A stretch of 64,000 nt of DNA from Lepus europaeus (Eukaryota > Chordata > Mammalia > Lagomorpha > Leporidae). A program made the translations under genes and the position numbers. Under the pieces are notes generated by a model. It saw nothing but the letters and a program-made list of their open reading frames with translations. It had not been told where the DNA came from and ran no database searches. The DNA lies in NCBI RefSeq assembly GCF_033115175.1, contig NC_084840.1:73795179-73859178 (forward strand). The letters are read 5' to 3'. Positions 1 through 11,799 of this stretch are shown here, one piece after another. The stretch's first letter is position 1; the number at the start of each line of letters is the position of its first letter.

Positions 1-9
1 ACCCTATGA

Positions 10-137
10 TCACTACAATTGTACTACGGTGTTGATGTTATTACATAAATATCATTTGCTTATCTTCTGTTGAACAGTGGTTTTCTATTATTATTTAAGA
101 CAGAACATTTCACTCACTAAATATATTAAAATCTAAA
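10..137. repeat. Diverged direct repeat, copy 1
   Basis: The sequence from cactacaattgtacta onward recurs in diverged form at 1052-1193 in the same orientation. Family not recognised. The copy may extend left of the window. Confidence 0.6.
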
Positions 138-309
138 GTTTTTATCAAGTAGGAGGACATGAGAATATAGCGTGAAATGAAATACGGAATTATTCTATGA
201 CGTGTGGGTTTTCACTGTAAATCTGCAGTTTAAATTTTACGTTTTTCTTCTGAAAAATATGGGTAGTAATACTTGCCTTCCAGTATTATGAATAAAAGAT
301 AATGATTAT

Positions 310-450
310 ATTGTATTTATAGTAATTACTATAATAAATAAATCATTGGTGCTACTGTTTATTCAGTACCTTCTAGGTGATAAAAGACATAGCACTGAGA
401 ACTACATAGATTATCATTCCCTTTTCACTTGTTAAGTGGGTATTATTTAC
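310..450 (+). repeat. Possible MIR fragment
   Basis: Weak likeness to the MIR core (actgtttattcagtacctt, then agcactgagaactaca and a short cccttttcac run). Low confidence. Confidence 0.25.
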
Positions 451-466
451 GATCTACATTATATAA

Positions 467-594
467 GAGGTCTTTAAAAGTTCATGGAAAATAGGTTTTA
501 TGAGAAAACTATGCATGGACTTCCAATCTTTTTACACCAAAATAAACTTGTCTTTTAACTTCATTTTCCCATTAACTTTAGGAAGTTATCCCCA
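467..594 (+). mobile_element. Mariner-like MITE
   Basis: Starts tctttaaaagttcatggaaaa, has the internal block ctatgcatggacttccaatc and accaaaataaacttgtc, and ends with an imperfect inverted copy of the start (cattttcccattaactttagg). Same element as at 8741, 13293, 32738 and 43721. Confidence 0.6.
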
Positions 595-650
595 TACAAA
601 AGAGGAAATGATGCTTGGAATATTAAAGTCATTCACTCAAAAAAATATGG

Positions 651-964
651 CTGGGATGGGTGTTGTGGCACAGCAGCTTAAGCTGCCACTTGGAACATCC
701 ATATCCCATATCTGAATGCTGGTTAGTTGCTCCACTTTCAGCCCAGTTCCTTGTTAATGTGCCAGAGAGGAGGTTAATGATGGCTCAAGTACTTAAGTTC
801 TTGCCACCCACATGAGTGACCTGGATGGAGTTCCTGGTTTCTGGCTTCAGCCTGGCCCAATCCCCAAGCTGTTGCAGCCATTTGGGGAATAAACCTGCAT
901 ATGGAAGTTCTCTCTCTCTCTGCCTTTCAAATAAATAATAACTAAATAAATAAATCTTTAAAAA
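651..964 (+). mobile_element. C-repeat SINE, old subtype
   Basis: tRNA-like head gtgttgtggcacagcagctt, body tggctcaagtacttaag, and tail tgcctttcaaataaataata. Confidence 0.85.
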
Positions 965-1051
965 TAACCTTAAAAAACATGGGTTCTAGAAGGTTAGTCC
1001 AGGACTGTTTGCCCACAGAGCTCATGGTTTACATGGTCTCCTCTCCTAACT

Positions 1052-1193
1052 AGTCACTATAATTGTACTATTGTTGTTTATGATGTTGCTATTACGTAAA
1101 TATAATTTGCTGATCTTCTGCTGGATGGTGGTTTTGAATTATTCTTATTTCATACAGAACTTTTCACTCATTAAACAATATACTAAAACTCTA
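1052..1193. repeat. Diverged direct repeat, copy 2
   Basis: Second copy of the roughly 130-base repeat at 10-137. Shared blocks include attacgtaaatataatttgct/attacataaatatcatttgct and cagaacattttcactca-like runs, with substitutions and small indels. Confidence 0.6.
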
Positions 1194-1859
1194 ACTTCAC
1201 TTTGACTAACAAATACACCAACCTTACTTCCTATTTAAAAGCTGTGCAAGACTATACTCTTCACCCTTAAGCTTCTAGTAACCATCCTGTCTCTTCCATA
1301 TTTAAATGCCACATGGAAAGAGTGTGAACCTTCTTCAAATTCCATATATATTCCCAGGTACTGTGGATATTATAATGGAAAAGCACAATTAGTTTAATTC
1401 AGAGCCAGAGGGTGATTTTTAAATTAGAAAGTTAGGAACTACTTGCCTTTGAGCTCCAGTTTAAAGAGTGGACGTCCTGAAGCCACACCATCAGCATTAG
1501 CATTATAATTCTAGAACAAATGAGTGGCTAAGTACTAATTCCTTCCTCTAAAATACAAAATAGCTTTTTAAATGCTCACCTGAAATCACATCTGTGAAAA
1601 CTACTTTCCTTAGTTTGTAATTTAAATGGTATATTGATCTAAAATTTAATTTATCTTTTAAGTTTAGGTTTACATTTCAGGTAGATTATATTTTAAAGGA
1701 TGCCGTAAAAACAAATTAATATTTTTTCGGTCTTCAGCCTGATGCATTTAACACTGCAGGGTTTTCTAAAAATTCACTTCTAACTGGGCTCTCTGGGTTC
1801 TCTTTCTACTGATTCGGCAACTCTAGCTTTTTCTATAGCTCTGCTTCCTTTCTCATAAC
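1194..1859. other. Intronic DNA, nothing recognised
   Basis: AT-rich unique-looking sequence without a clear repeat or coding signal. Confidence 0.5.
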
Positions 1860-2285
1860 TTAGAACTCTTCAATGGCTCCTCCCTGCACTTAAAATACAA
1901 CCCCCATTCCTCTCCCTGATTAGCTGATAAGAACTGACCCCGGCTTCATCTTATAGCACTCTCTCTCGGTAGATTCTAGACACACTGGCCTTAGGGTTGT
2001 TTCTTGAAAGCATCAAGTTTAACCTTACTTCAGAGCTTGGCACTTTTGCGCTTTTGCGCGGCCCACTGTTCTGTGGATCCTTGACTTTGTGCTCTCCGAG
2101 AGGGCAGCTCAGGCTGGCCCTGAAGTTCCGCGCACAGGGCCCCTCCGGCCGTCCTCTGACCTAACACGTCATACTGTTTTCTGGGTTCTCATCTGGTGAC
2201 CGTACAACAAAATGCCAGGAGAGCAGAACCTCACCCGCTTTCTTTACCGTGACATCTCCAGGGCTCAGAACAGAGACGACACAGA
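1860..2285 (+). repeat. L2 LINE fragment (old)
   Basis: Diverged match to the L2 3' region (cttcaatggctcctccctgcacttaaaatacaaccccc, then a cctgaccc-like and clinical-type pyrimidine-rich stretch). Includes a local GC-rich patch at 2040-2160. Family call from memory of the consensus. Confidence 0.4.
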
Positions 2286-3150
2286 GGTTTACAGAACACA
2301 GCTCCACTTTTCAAGTTTCCCAATCACAGAAGTAACGTGCACGCTGAAGGAACTTACAAAGTACAGGAGCGTACTTTCAAAATTATTTTGAAGATCCAAA
2401 CAAAACTTGTGAATATTTTCATATGTCCATCATCAAGATAACTCTTGGATGTTCTTAACTACTAACAGGGATAGATGGACAGGCTAAGCTATTATAAAAT
2501 TCAGAAGTCGAGGGCAACATGCTGTACACGGTATGCTATAACTGGTGTAAAAAATGAGAGGGCGGGATACATGATAGCATCCGCAGGAATCCAGAGTGAC
2601 AAGATGCGGAGAAACAGAAAAGACACTGCCCACACGGAGCAGAGGGAGTGGAGAAAGGGAGAGCGCTGCTCAGTGAACATCCTTTGCCACTGTTTTGATG
2701 TTCAAACTAAGGGAAAGTGTTGCCCATTCAAGACGAACACTTTTACCAACTCACCTTTCCATTTCCCTTTCAATCCTGCCTGTGCAAAGCTCTCTAAAAA
2801 AATGAAACTTTCCACATGGCCTGCATCCAAAGTGCAGACACTGCTGAACTGAAGTAACACACACGGGCTGGTTCCTATCACCGGCCTCAACCAAGGCAGC
2901 CACCCAGCCCAGCAAGCACACCGCCATTTCCAGCCTGCTGGCCGTCCTGTTTTCTAACTCAGTATTTCAGACCTTCAACTTCACCCAGGGCATCAATCAG
3001 AATCACACCGCAGTCAGCCATCTCCCACACATCACCAAATCAAGGGTTCCACCTGCCTTTCTACTGAAATGCTCCAACAACAGTGCAGAAATGTCTTATC
3101 AAAGAGGGTCTCTCCACATTTATATGGTCAGTTGACTGTCAACAAAGCAG
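2286..3150. other. Intronic DNA, nothing recognised
   Basis: A 125-codon open frame at 2475-2852 has no recognisable domain and no splice support, so it is not called as a gene. Confidence 0.5.
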
Positions 3151-3154
3151 CCAG

Positions 3155-3534
3155 GCGAATTCAATAAGGAGTGGATGGCTTTTCAACAAATAGTACAGGA
3201 ATCACTTGATATCCATATGCAAAAAAAAAAAAAAAAAGTCTCAACTTTTTCTTCTACCACACACAAAAATTAACTCGAAATGGATCCACAGATCTAAATG
3301 CAAAAACCCAAATTATAAAACTTCTAGGAGAGAATATAGGAGAAAATCTTTGAAAAACCTGGATTAGGCAAAGATTTCTCAGAATACAAAAGTACAAATC
3401 ATAAAGAAAAAAAAATGTTAAATTGGAAAAAATGTACGTTCCTTGAAAGACATCATCACTAAAATTAAAAAGACAAACCACAGGCTGATAGAAAATATTT
3501 GCAAACACATATATAATAAAAAACTAATGACTAG
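3155..3534 (+). mobile_element. Old L1, ORF2 3' part (left piece)
   Basis: Typical degraded end of L1 ORF2 (aaattaactcgaaatggatccacagatctaaatgcaaaa). Interrupted by the SINE at 3536-3766 and resumes at 3767. Confidence 0.75.
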
Positions 3535-3535
3535 A

Positions 3536-3766
3536 CCAACTCTCTGCTGTGGCCCGGGAGGGCAGTGGAGGATGGCCCAAGTGCTTGAGCCCTGCACCCG
3601 CATGGGAGACCAGGAGAAACACCTGGCTCCTGGCCTCGGATCGGCACAGTGTGCCGGCCATAGCAGTCATTTGGGGAGTGAATCAATGAAAGGAAGACCT
3701 TTTTCTCTGTCTCTCTCTCACTGTCTACAACTCAGTCAAATAAAAAACAAAAACAAACAAACAAAA
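3536..3766 (+). mobile_element. C-repeat SINE, 5'-truncated
   Basis: Begins in the body at ctctgctgtggcccgggag and ends in a CT-rich tail and A-rich stretch. Flanked by a TSD aaaactaatgactaga (about 3520-3535 and 3767-3782) within the L1. Confidence 0.9.
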
Positions 3767-4270
3767 AAAACTAATGACTAGAATATATAAAGAATTTCAC
3801 AGCTCAGTAATAAAACAAGACACATGATCCCAATACTTTACTCATGGGCATTTATCCAAAACAAATGAAAGCACAAATCTGCATAAAAACTATACATGAA
3901 TGTTCTTAACAGTGCTCCTAATTCTTAAAAAACTTAAATTGTGGTGTCTCTGAAATATGGAATACAACTCAGTAACAAAAATGACTAGTGATACATACAC
4001 TATGCATCTGAAAAGCAGTGTACCAGGTGGAAGAAGTCAGACTTAAAGGTTAATTACTGAATTACTGCACTCACTTGACAGCACAGATTAGGGCTGCCTG
4101 GGGTGGGGGAGGGGAGACTGATTAGAAAGGGGCATGAGCACTTCCTGGGATGACCGGAATGCTCTGTATCCTGACTCTGGCGGCGGTTGCATAACTGTGC
4201 ACACAACTCAGAACTGTACATCTACAGAGAGCAAACTGTGCTGTATATAAATTATGCTGCAATGAACTCA
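3767..4270 (+). mobile_element. Old L1, ORF2 end and 3' UTR (right piece)
   Basis: Continues the L1 through ggaatacaactcagtaacaaa-like sequence to its 3' UTR (gactgattagaaaggggcatg, aactgtacatctacagagag, tgtatataaattatgctgc). Confidence 0.75.
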
Positions 4271-4449
4271 ACTTAACATGCTGGCATGTATGTTCTATGT
4301 CCCATTACTGCAGACTCCCCACCCAGGTCCTTCCATGAGCATTGAAACAGGCTCCAACTCTCACTGCCCAGTTACTAACCAGTCTCACCATTCTCCCTCA
4401 CAGCTGAGTTATAGAACAAATTGCTAGATGTATTATCTCTACCGTTTCA

Positions 4450-5580
4450 CTTAACTCATTTTAAAAAACTTATTCTTGGAGATTCTGGGGAAATAACAGT
4501 AGTATAATTTTTGGGGTCTTCCTAAATCTCCACACAGAAACAGCAGAACAATGAGATAGCAAAAATTTAAAAAAAAAAAAATGTTGATAACAGTACAGCA
4601 AAACAAGTTATAAGGTATACCCACTTCATCCAAATATAAGCAGATGCAGACAAATGACCAAAGACACATGCCTCGTCTATTACCAGCATCTGTTCTGGAA
4701 ACAGCAGGGGAGAGCCGCAGAGCACGTGACTGACCCTCAGGACAGAAGAGCCCCCATAATAAGGGGCAGACATGGACAGCCAACCTCGGGGGGCTACTCT
4801 GAGAACAGTGACAGAAGTGGGAGAGGTTCTGGCCATTCCAACACCAAATGAGTCCCAATTGCTGGGACAGATCTGAAGCAACCGGTAAAGCCCAGGCTCC
4901 GAACTCTCAAAGCTGAAGGCAAAAAGGAGAAAGTAGGGCAGGAATACACGGGTGGAAAACTGCAGACATTCAGCTGCCATACTTTGTTAACAATATATGA
5001 AAACACCAGAAGAGGGAGCTCTGGAAAGTTAGACTAGCCATCTGAACTGAGCTGCTTCTCAAAAAGTTTACAAAAACTACCCTCAACAAAAAGAAGTATC
5101 AGGAAAAAGTATCACAGGCAAGACCCGTGCACAGTTACAGGAAGAAGAAAGAGAAGCAGCAGATTAACATCCCACTGAAAACAAAAGCAAAACTGAAAGA
5201 CACGTGACAATGCAGAAACACCTCAACAGGGAAATCAGAGCAAGCTAAGGAACATCAAAAAAATTACATAAGGTTTATGAAAAAATAACAAAGTAGAGTA
5301 ACTCAGAAATGAGGTGACAGAAGTTAATGTTAGAAACAAAGACTAAAACTAGAACATAAGAGTGAATAAAAATAACGTGCCTGAAGAGAAAAAGAAAGTA
5401 TGAGGAAGAAAATTTCTGAAAATCAAAAAGGAATTTGGAAACGGAGAACACTGATGAAAAGAAACCCCACCATATGTTAACAAGTCCTGAAAAAGATAAT
5501 CAAAAGCAAGCGCACGGAATAGTATGGCCGTACTTGTGGGAAATTTTCCTGAAGATTTTAGTCTCTGGGGGTACCTCGCC
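4450..5580 (+). mobile_element. Old L1 5' region, probable
   Basis: Purine-rich, GC-patchy sequence resembling the 5' UTR and early ORF1 of older mammalian L1 (gagagccgcagagcacgtg, gggaaatcagagcaagctaag, aaaagaaagtatgaggaag). Open frames here overlap on both strands and lack domains. Confidence 0.45.
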
Positions 5581-5593
5581 ACGTTCATGCAGA

Positions 5594-5890
5594 GGGGCAG
5601 TGTTCGGGGCAGTGGTTAAGATGTCACCTAGGAGAAGGCCTGCAGCCCAAATCAGTGCCTGGCTCTGCTTTGATTCCAGCTTCCGGACAACGCGCACCTC
5701 AGGAGGCAGCAGCAGTGCCTAGGTTCCTGCCACCCCTGGGGATGGGGGGGATGAGTTGGGGCGGAGGGGCTACAGATTGATTTCCAGGATCCTAGATCCA
5801 GCCTTGCTCAGGCCTGGTCATTGGGAACATGTGGAGAGTGAACCCGTGGGTGGAAGATGTCTGTCTCTCTGCCTTTCAAATAAATTTTTT
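5594..5890 (+). mobile_element. C-repeat SINE, old subtype
   Basis: Head gttcggggcagtggttaagatg, tail ctgcctttcaaataaat. Confidence 0.7.
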
Positions 5891-6020
5891 TTGAAGTATT
5901 CTTTTAAATTCATAGAAAATGGAATTAAATGATAAGCTTGTTTTGTTGCAAAAAATTCTGAAATCCACACATGAGAGATCTTTTAAACTTTGTGGAAATT
6001 GCATATTATCAAAAGATTTT

Positions 6021-6337
6021 GGGGGCCGGCGCTGTGGTGCAGCAGGTTAAAGCTCTGGCCTGAAGTGCCAGCATCCCATATAGGCGCTGGTTCAAGTCCC
6101 GGCTGCTCCTCTTCCTATCCAGCTCTCTGCTATGGCCTGGGATAGCATTAGAAGATGGCCCAACACTTGGGCCCCTGCACCGACGTGGGAGACCCAGAAG
6201 AAGCTCCTGGCTTCAGATCAGCGCAGCTCCGGCCATTGCAGCCATCTGGGGAGTGAACCAACTGATGGAAGACCTCTCTCTCTGTCTCTACCTCTCTCTG
6301 TAACTCTGTCTTTAAAATAAAGAAAATCTGTAAACAA
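6021..6337 (+). mobile_element. C-repeat SINE, full length
   Basis: Head ggggccggcgctgtggtgca, B-box-like ggttcaagtccc, tail tctgtctttaaaataaag. Confidence 0.92.
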
Positions 6338-6380
6338 ATATATTTTGAAAGCTTTTTGAACCAAAATAAAGTTGTGGGGT

Positions 6381-6680
6381 ATTTCTGTTTGTTGTTTTTT
6401 TGTTTTGTTTTTCTGAGGGCAAGAAGGAGAAAGTTGCCATTCACTGCTTCATTCCCCAGATGCCTGCAACAGCTGGGAGGCCAAAGCCAAGAGCCAGAAG
6501 CTCAATGCAGGTCCCCCGTGTGGGTGGCAGGAACTCAACTAATTGAGCCATCGCAGCGAATCCCAAAGTCTGAATTGGAAGGAAACCGGAATCAGGAACC
6601 TGAGCTGGGAACCGAACCAAGGCACACTGATGTGGATGTCCCAAATGGCATCTTAATTGCTAGGCTAAATGACTGCCCCA
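6381..6680 (-). mobile_element. C-repeat SINE, old subtype, antisense
   Basis: Poly-T/G start, then gcctgcaacagctgggaggcc and caagagccagaagctcaatg, ending taggctaaatgactgcccc. Confidence 0.7.
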
Positions 6681-6899
6681 GTATCTTTCCATCCCACTTA
6701 CCACGTACTTTCCGAAGTATCAACCTATACATTGAAAGAGGACAAGATATATCTGAGAATACCAGTATAGAACCACTGACACCAAAATATTCTGATAAAA
6801 TCAGATTTTTCAGAAAAATTCTTTAAACATCTAAAGAGGAAAAAGAACAAATGACTTACATGTAAGGAAAAGAAAAGATCTAGCCAACAGACCGAACCA

Positions 6900-7090
6900 A
6901 TAGCACTGAGCTACTTAGGATGCTGACAATGACAGAAGAGGGGTGTGTGTGTGTGTCAGGGGTGGGGGGATAGCTAGCAAGGGGAAAAGGGGCCCAGAGA
7001 GTATAAGGGAAACCTCTGTATTTTCTACTCAACTTGGCTGTAAGCCTATAAGTACTCTAAAAAGCAAGGTCTATTATTAAAAAAAAAATT
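6900..7090 (+). mobile_element. Old L1 3' end
   Basis: Ends with aaacctctgtattttctact and ttggctgtaagcctataagt and gctctaaaaaataaag-like sequence before poly-A. Contains a short (gt)n at 6942-6956. Confidence 0.5.
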
Positions 7091-7131
7091 ATGCAATGTA
7101 AAACAGCACCGAAATTACAAAATACTTATGA

Positions 7132-7380
7132 GGTAGGTGTTTTCATCTAGAAGTTAAGCTGCCAGTAACAATGCCTGTGTCCCACATCAGAAGGCCTCGG
7201 TTCAATACCTGGCTCCTTGTTCCAGCTTCCTACTCATGCGCACCCAGTGAGATGGTATTGATGGCTCAAGTAATTGCACTCCTGCCACCCATATGGGAGA
7301 CCCAGATTGTGTTCCTGGATCCTGGTGCCCCTACTCCCCACCACTGTAGGCCTCTGACCCCCAGTCTGCCACAAACCTAA
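7132..7380 (+). mobile_element. C-repeat SINE, old, 3'-shortened
   Basis: Matches the SINE body (atggctcaagtaattgcact, cccatatgggagacccagat) with a degraded 3' end. Confidence 0.65.
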
Positions 7381-7697
7381 CAAATTTTATACTTCAAACA
7401 TAGAGCTACCTGTACTTCAATTATACCTCAATTATTATGAAAAAAAATAAAGACAATATCCTAGAAAACAACACACATGCACTGATAAACACATACTCCA
7501 AAATCTAAATCTAAGCATTTAAGCTGCTGCCTAACATGTTAATAAAACACAGTCTGGAGATTGCATTAAGTCAAATTAACTTCCTGTTGAAACAAAATAA
7601 CAGAACTCATTGCCAAAATATAAAAGAATCCATAGTCTCTACAAATTCTTATTTACAATGTCGAAAATGTAACTCAATAAATCTGAAAAAATAGCAG

Positions 7698-8049
7698 AGG
7701 GACAGGTGTTGTGGCACAGCAGGTTAAACCAGCTTGGATGCCTGCAGTCCATCTAAGTGAGCCCCTTGGAGTCCCAGCTACTCCACTTCCAATCCAGTTT
7801 CTTGCTAGTGCATCTGGAAAGCAACAGCAGATGATGGCCCAAGTACTTAGGTTCCCTCATCCCCATGGGAGACCCAGATGCAGTTCCTGGCTCCTGGCTT
7901 CAGCCTGGCTCAGTTCCAGCTGCCAGTTACAATGCCGGTGTCCCATACCAGAAGGGCATTTGAGGAATGAACCAGTAGATGGAAGACATCTCTCTCTGTC
8001 ACTCCTCTCTCTGTCACTCTGCCTTTCAAATAAATAAATATAGTTCTTA
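7698..8049 (+). mobile_element. C-repeat SINE
   Basis: Head ggacaggtgttgtggcacag, tail tgcctttcaaataaataaat. Confidence 0.85.
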
Positions 8050-8740
8050 AAAGTCCAATACACCCTGAAGAGAAAAGATGACCAACTGAGACCAATACTA
8101 AGATGATCATAGGAAGCTATTATTACTATGTTCAAGAACATAAAGGAAAATAAGTTCATTTGCAAACTCAGAGAGAAATAGAACTACACCAATAAACCAG
8201 ATAATTAGAACTGAAAAAGTGCTATATCTGAAGTTTAAAATGAATTGTACATGCAGCTGAATATTTACTAAATGTTAAGACAGATTAATATAAATGATAA
8301 ATATGAAGAACAAAAAGAATGAAGACCTGAAAAAAAAAATAAGCAGAGCATCAGTGACCTATGTGGACCAATACCAAAAGTCTAATGTATATCTAGCTGG
8401 CATCTCAGAAGGAGATGACAGGAGGGGCAAGAAAAAATAGCTAAAGAAATAAATAACTGAAAAATTTCCAAGTTGGCAAAAACATAAATATACACATTAA
8501 AGAAACTCAGCAATCCCTAAGCATGATAAACAAACAAAAAATACGCAAATTGCTGAACATCGAATATAAACAAAATGTCTTGAAGGCATCCAGAGAAAGA
8601 AAATCAATACAGAATTTCATATCTGTTAAAAACAAACCAAAAAATCAGTGTTTCTTTGAGAAATGGCTGGTTCTAGATCTCAGCCAGAAAATAAATGAGT
8701 CTGTAACATCTTGACATACCAGACAGCAAGCAACCTATAC
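8050..8740 (+). pseudogene. Degraded L1 ORF1 region
   Basis: A-rich sense sequence that follows the older mammalian L1 ORF1 (gaccaactgagaccaatact, ggaagctattattactatgt, catccagagaaagaaaatc). Many stops; no intact frame longer than about 60 codons. Confidence 0.55.
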
Positions 8741-8858
8741 AGGGGTACTTCAAAAAAGTTTATGGAAAAATACATATTATGAAAAATATCATTCATGTAT
8801 TACAAACATTTTTTGTACTTAGTATTTCATTTTCCATAAACTTTTTAAAGCACCCTTG
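8741..8858. mobile_element. Mariner-like MITE, complete
   Basis: About 118 bases with near-perfect terminal inverted repeats: aggggtacttcaaaaaagtt at the left and ataaactttttaaagcaccc at the right. The best preserved uninterrupted copy in the window. Confidence 0.7.
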
Positions 8859-9908
8859 TCTCACCAATCATTAGGATTCAGTCAAAAGGAATAGGAATAA
8901 ATATGAAAATGTTCTTATCAATTGAGAGAGGGCAATTGGGCTCTACTAAGAATAGAACTGCAATAGATTAAAACTTACGTATGTTTAAACCAGTGTTACT
9001 GGTAACTTTGTGGATGATAATGAATTATTCTGTTAACTTGAAAACTGAGTATATAAAAGAAATTGTGCATGTGTATAGTTTTCTATACCACCTGATAAAG
9101 AGTACATGAGGTGTAGTGTCTCAAAAAAGTACTTCCAATGTGTAAATCAAAAGTATATGGGTTACTTTGGAAAAAGGGAGATGCTGCGATTGGAACAGGG
9201 CAAATTAACCTAACAGGTAATTTCAATTTCTTAGTTCTGAAGCTCTAAGATGGTTTTCAAAATAGATAGGCAAAAGTTTTAAATTTAAACGTATCAGTAT
9301 AGACTTATGTGGGATATGAAAATTTGAGTGCTCAAACAGAACAAAATTTTTCTAAAAGACAAAAATACAAATCTGGCTGAGTGTAACAGCAACCTAAAGA
9401 TCTATATGACTTACATACATGTGCTAGCTATAAATGATTCTAAAACAGTTCTAAAGTAGAACCTTTTGAGAAAAGTTTATTAAATATTTTTACTGAACAA
9501 TAAAATATTTACACTAAAAGTTAATAATTCACTTACATTTAATGTTCACAGAATTACAGAAGCTTAGAGTTGATAGGGACCTCAGCTTAAATCTAGACCA
9601 TTATTTAAATCCCTTGAGTTTATCTAGTTTTCCCTCCTCAAAAATCATTTGCTCATGTTGATAGTGTCATTATTTCTTATCAGACTAGTCCACAGCCACT
9701 GAAACTTTCTCAGTTCACAGTACTATCAGTATCTCAGCAACTTTTTTATAGTTCATCAAAGTTGCGAGTAATATTTAACAGTTCTGCTGATTAAATAGTA
9801 TCTGCAAAAATTTAGTATTTATATCTAAAACTTAGTTTTATGTCTCTAAAAACTTGGTAGTGATTTAAATAAAATAACATAAATATTTTAAGGAGTTTCT
9901 TTTCCGTT

Positions 9909-10258
9909 TTTTTTTTAATTTTTTTTATTTTTGACAGGCAGAGTGGACAGTAGAGGGAGACAGAGAGAAAGGTCTTCCTTTTGCCGTTGGTTCACCCTCC
10001 AATGGCCCCCGCGGTAGGTGCGCTGCGGCCGGCGCACCGCGCTGTTCCGATGGCAGGAGCCAGGTGCTTCTCCTGGTCTCCCATGGGGTGCAGGGCCCAA
10101 GCACTTGGGCCATCCTCCACTGCACTCCCTGGCCACAGCAGAGAGCTGGCCTGGAAGAGGGGCAACCGGGACAGAATCCGGCGCCCCGACCGGGACTAGA
10201 ACCCGGTGTGCCGGCGCCACAAGGCGGAGGATTAGCCTGTTAAGCCACGGCGCCAGAC
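9909..10258 (-). mobile_element. C-repeat SINE, young subtype, antisense
   Basis: Poly-T, gacaggcagagtggacag, ending gttaagccacggcgccaga. TSD tcttttccgtt at 9898-9908 and 10264-10274. The open frames on both strands here are SINE sequence. Confidence 0.95.
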
Positions 10259-10751
10259 TAAAATCTTTTCCGTTCTTGAATAACTCAATTACTTAGTAAT
10301 TAGATTACATGTCTGTCATCAGAAAGCCACTTTGTCTAAACCTGGGGTAGCAGTTTTAGTATCGAACAGACATTAAATACCTGAGTTTTCTCTTGAAAAT
10401 TTAAAATTTTGTGGCACTTCAGTGAATTCACTGTCATCCCAGGGATTCTCAGCATAGTCTGTGAGTGGCCCACTGTGTACCTGTTATCTATTAGTTATTA
10501 CCTATTATCTATTCATTATATAAACTAATATATTTTAAAGGTAATTCATTTTTCAAAAAAAGCACTACTTCATCTTGTCATAGAACATACATACCTATTA
10601 GAAAAATCATTTTTAAAAACAAAATTTTCAAAAAATAAAACGTAAGACTTAAGAATCCACTTCTTGAAATAAAATTTCAAAGTATAAATTTCAATTTATA
10701 TAACTGCTATCAGCAGCCATATTTAGCGTGAGATGGATTGGGAGACACATG

Positions 10752-10786
10752 CCAAAGTTAATTTTCCATGAACTTTTCAAAGCATA
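10752..10786. repeat. MITE end fragment
   Basis: aattttccatgaacttttca matches the right end of the mariner-like MITE. Confidence 0.35.
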
Positions 10787-10824
10787 CATAATAATCACCA
10801 TAAACCAGCAAATCATTTCATAAA

Positions 10825-10990
10825 ATAGTGATTTGTTCAATAAACATTTTATGAGTTCTACTAGGCACTGTGTACTACTGTAAGTACTAGGAATAAAAAA
10901 ACACTGAATAAAAAACAAAAACATCTTCTCATGGATTACATTGTAATAGAGGAAGAACACAGACTAAATGAGTAAGACAGCGCAGTGCCT
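10825..10990 (-). repeat. L2 LINE fragment, antisense
   Basis: ttcaataaacattttatgag then ctaggcactgtgtactactg and catggattacattgtaatag follow the reverse of the L2 3' end. Confidence 0.55.
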
Positions 10991-11272
10991 ATGTTAAAAA
11001 ATGGAATATAACATAATTGGCAAATTGTTGCCTTCTGGTTTCCTCGCCTCACTCTCAACTGGAAAACAGCTGAAAGATCATCTATCGGGGCCAAGATGTG
11101 GGAATAGGGGTGAAGCAAGTGAGACGTAGTCAGCAAACGGTGGGCAACCCTATCTCAGATGACTTCAGAAATCAAGAATATTGTTTTCCCTGTCCAATCT
11201 GGAATAGGATGAAGACTAAGTCCATGTCAGATGATTTCAAAACTCACTGTCATCTCCTGAAACCCAGAATTC

Positions 11273-11587
11273 TTTTTTTTTTTTTTTTTCATTTGACAGA
11301 GTTAGTGGGAGAGAAACAGAGAGAAAGGTCTTCCTTCCGTTGGTTCACCCCTCAAATGGCCGCTTCGGCCGGAACTATGCCGATCCGAAGCCAGGAGCCA
11401 GGTGCTTCCTCCTGGTCTCCCTTGCAGGTGCAGGGGCCCAAGCACTTGGGCCATCCTCCATTGCCTTCCCGGGACACAGCTGAGAGTTGGACTGGAAAAG
11501 GAGCAACTGGGACTAGAATCTGGTGCCCATATGGAATGCCGGTGCCACAAGCAGAGGATTAACCAAGTGAGCCAGGGCGCTGGCCCC
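11273..11587 (-). mobile_element. C-repeat SINE, antisense
   Basis: Poly-T, catttgacagagttagtggg, ending gtgagccagggcgctggccc. TSD acccagaattc at 11262-11272 and 11588-11598. Confidence 0.95.
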
Positions 11588-11773
11588 ACCCAGAATTCAT
11601 AAAGCAAGATTTCAAGACAGGATGTGTTTGTAAAGATTTTCAATATGGCATTCCAGAAAGGTCTTGATTAGAAGATGACATATGAATAAAGACCTGAAGA
11701 AGGTAAATAAACAAGCAGTAAAATAGTATACACACATATACACACTTACAGACACAGACACCTGCCCCTGCAA

Positions 11774-11799
11774 ACACACACACACACACACACACACAG
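11774..11799. repeat. (CA)n microsatellite
   Basis: About 12 uninterrupted CA units. Confidence 0.9.

Larger units (their letters stand above)
5891..6725. mobile_element. Mariner-like MITE interrupted by two SINEs
   Basis: Three pieces belong together: 5891-6020 (ttgaagtattcttttaaattcatag...), 6338-6375 (tattttgaaagctttttgaa and ccaaaataaag) and about 6688-6725 (tccatcccacttaccacgtactttccgaagta, the other terminal repeat). SINEs at 6021-6337 and 6381-6680 sit in the gaps. Confidence 0.5.

Noticed and set aside
2475..2852. 125-codon open frame
   Set aside because: No domain, no splice or promoter support, and it lies deep in TAF3 intron 2.
9915..10296. Overlapping open frames of 65-100 codons on both strands
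   Set aside because: They lie entirely in a young C-repeat SINE. The same Gly/Ala/Arg/Ser-rich peptides recur at every young SINE (for example 15200, 30400, 45800, 53700), so they reflect GC-rich SINE sequence and not genes.
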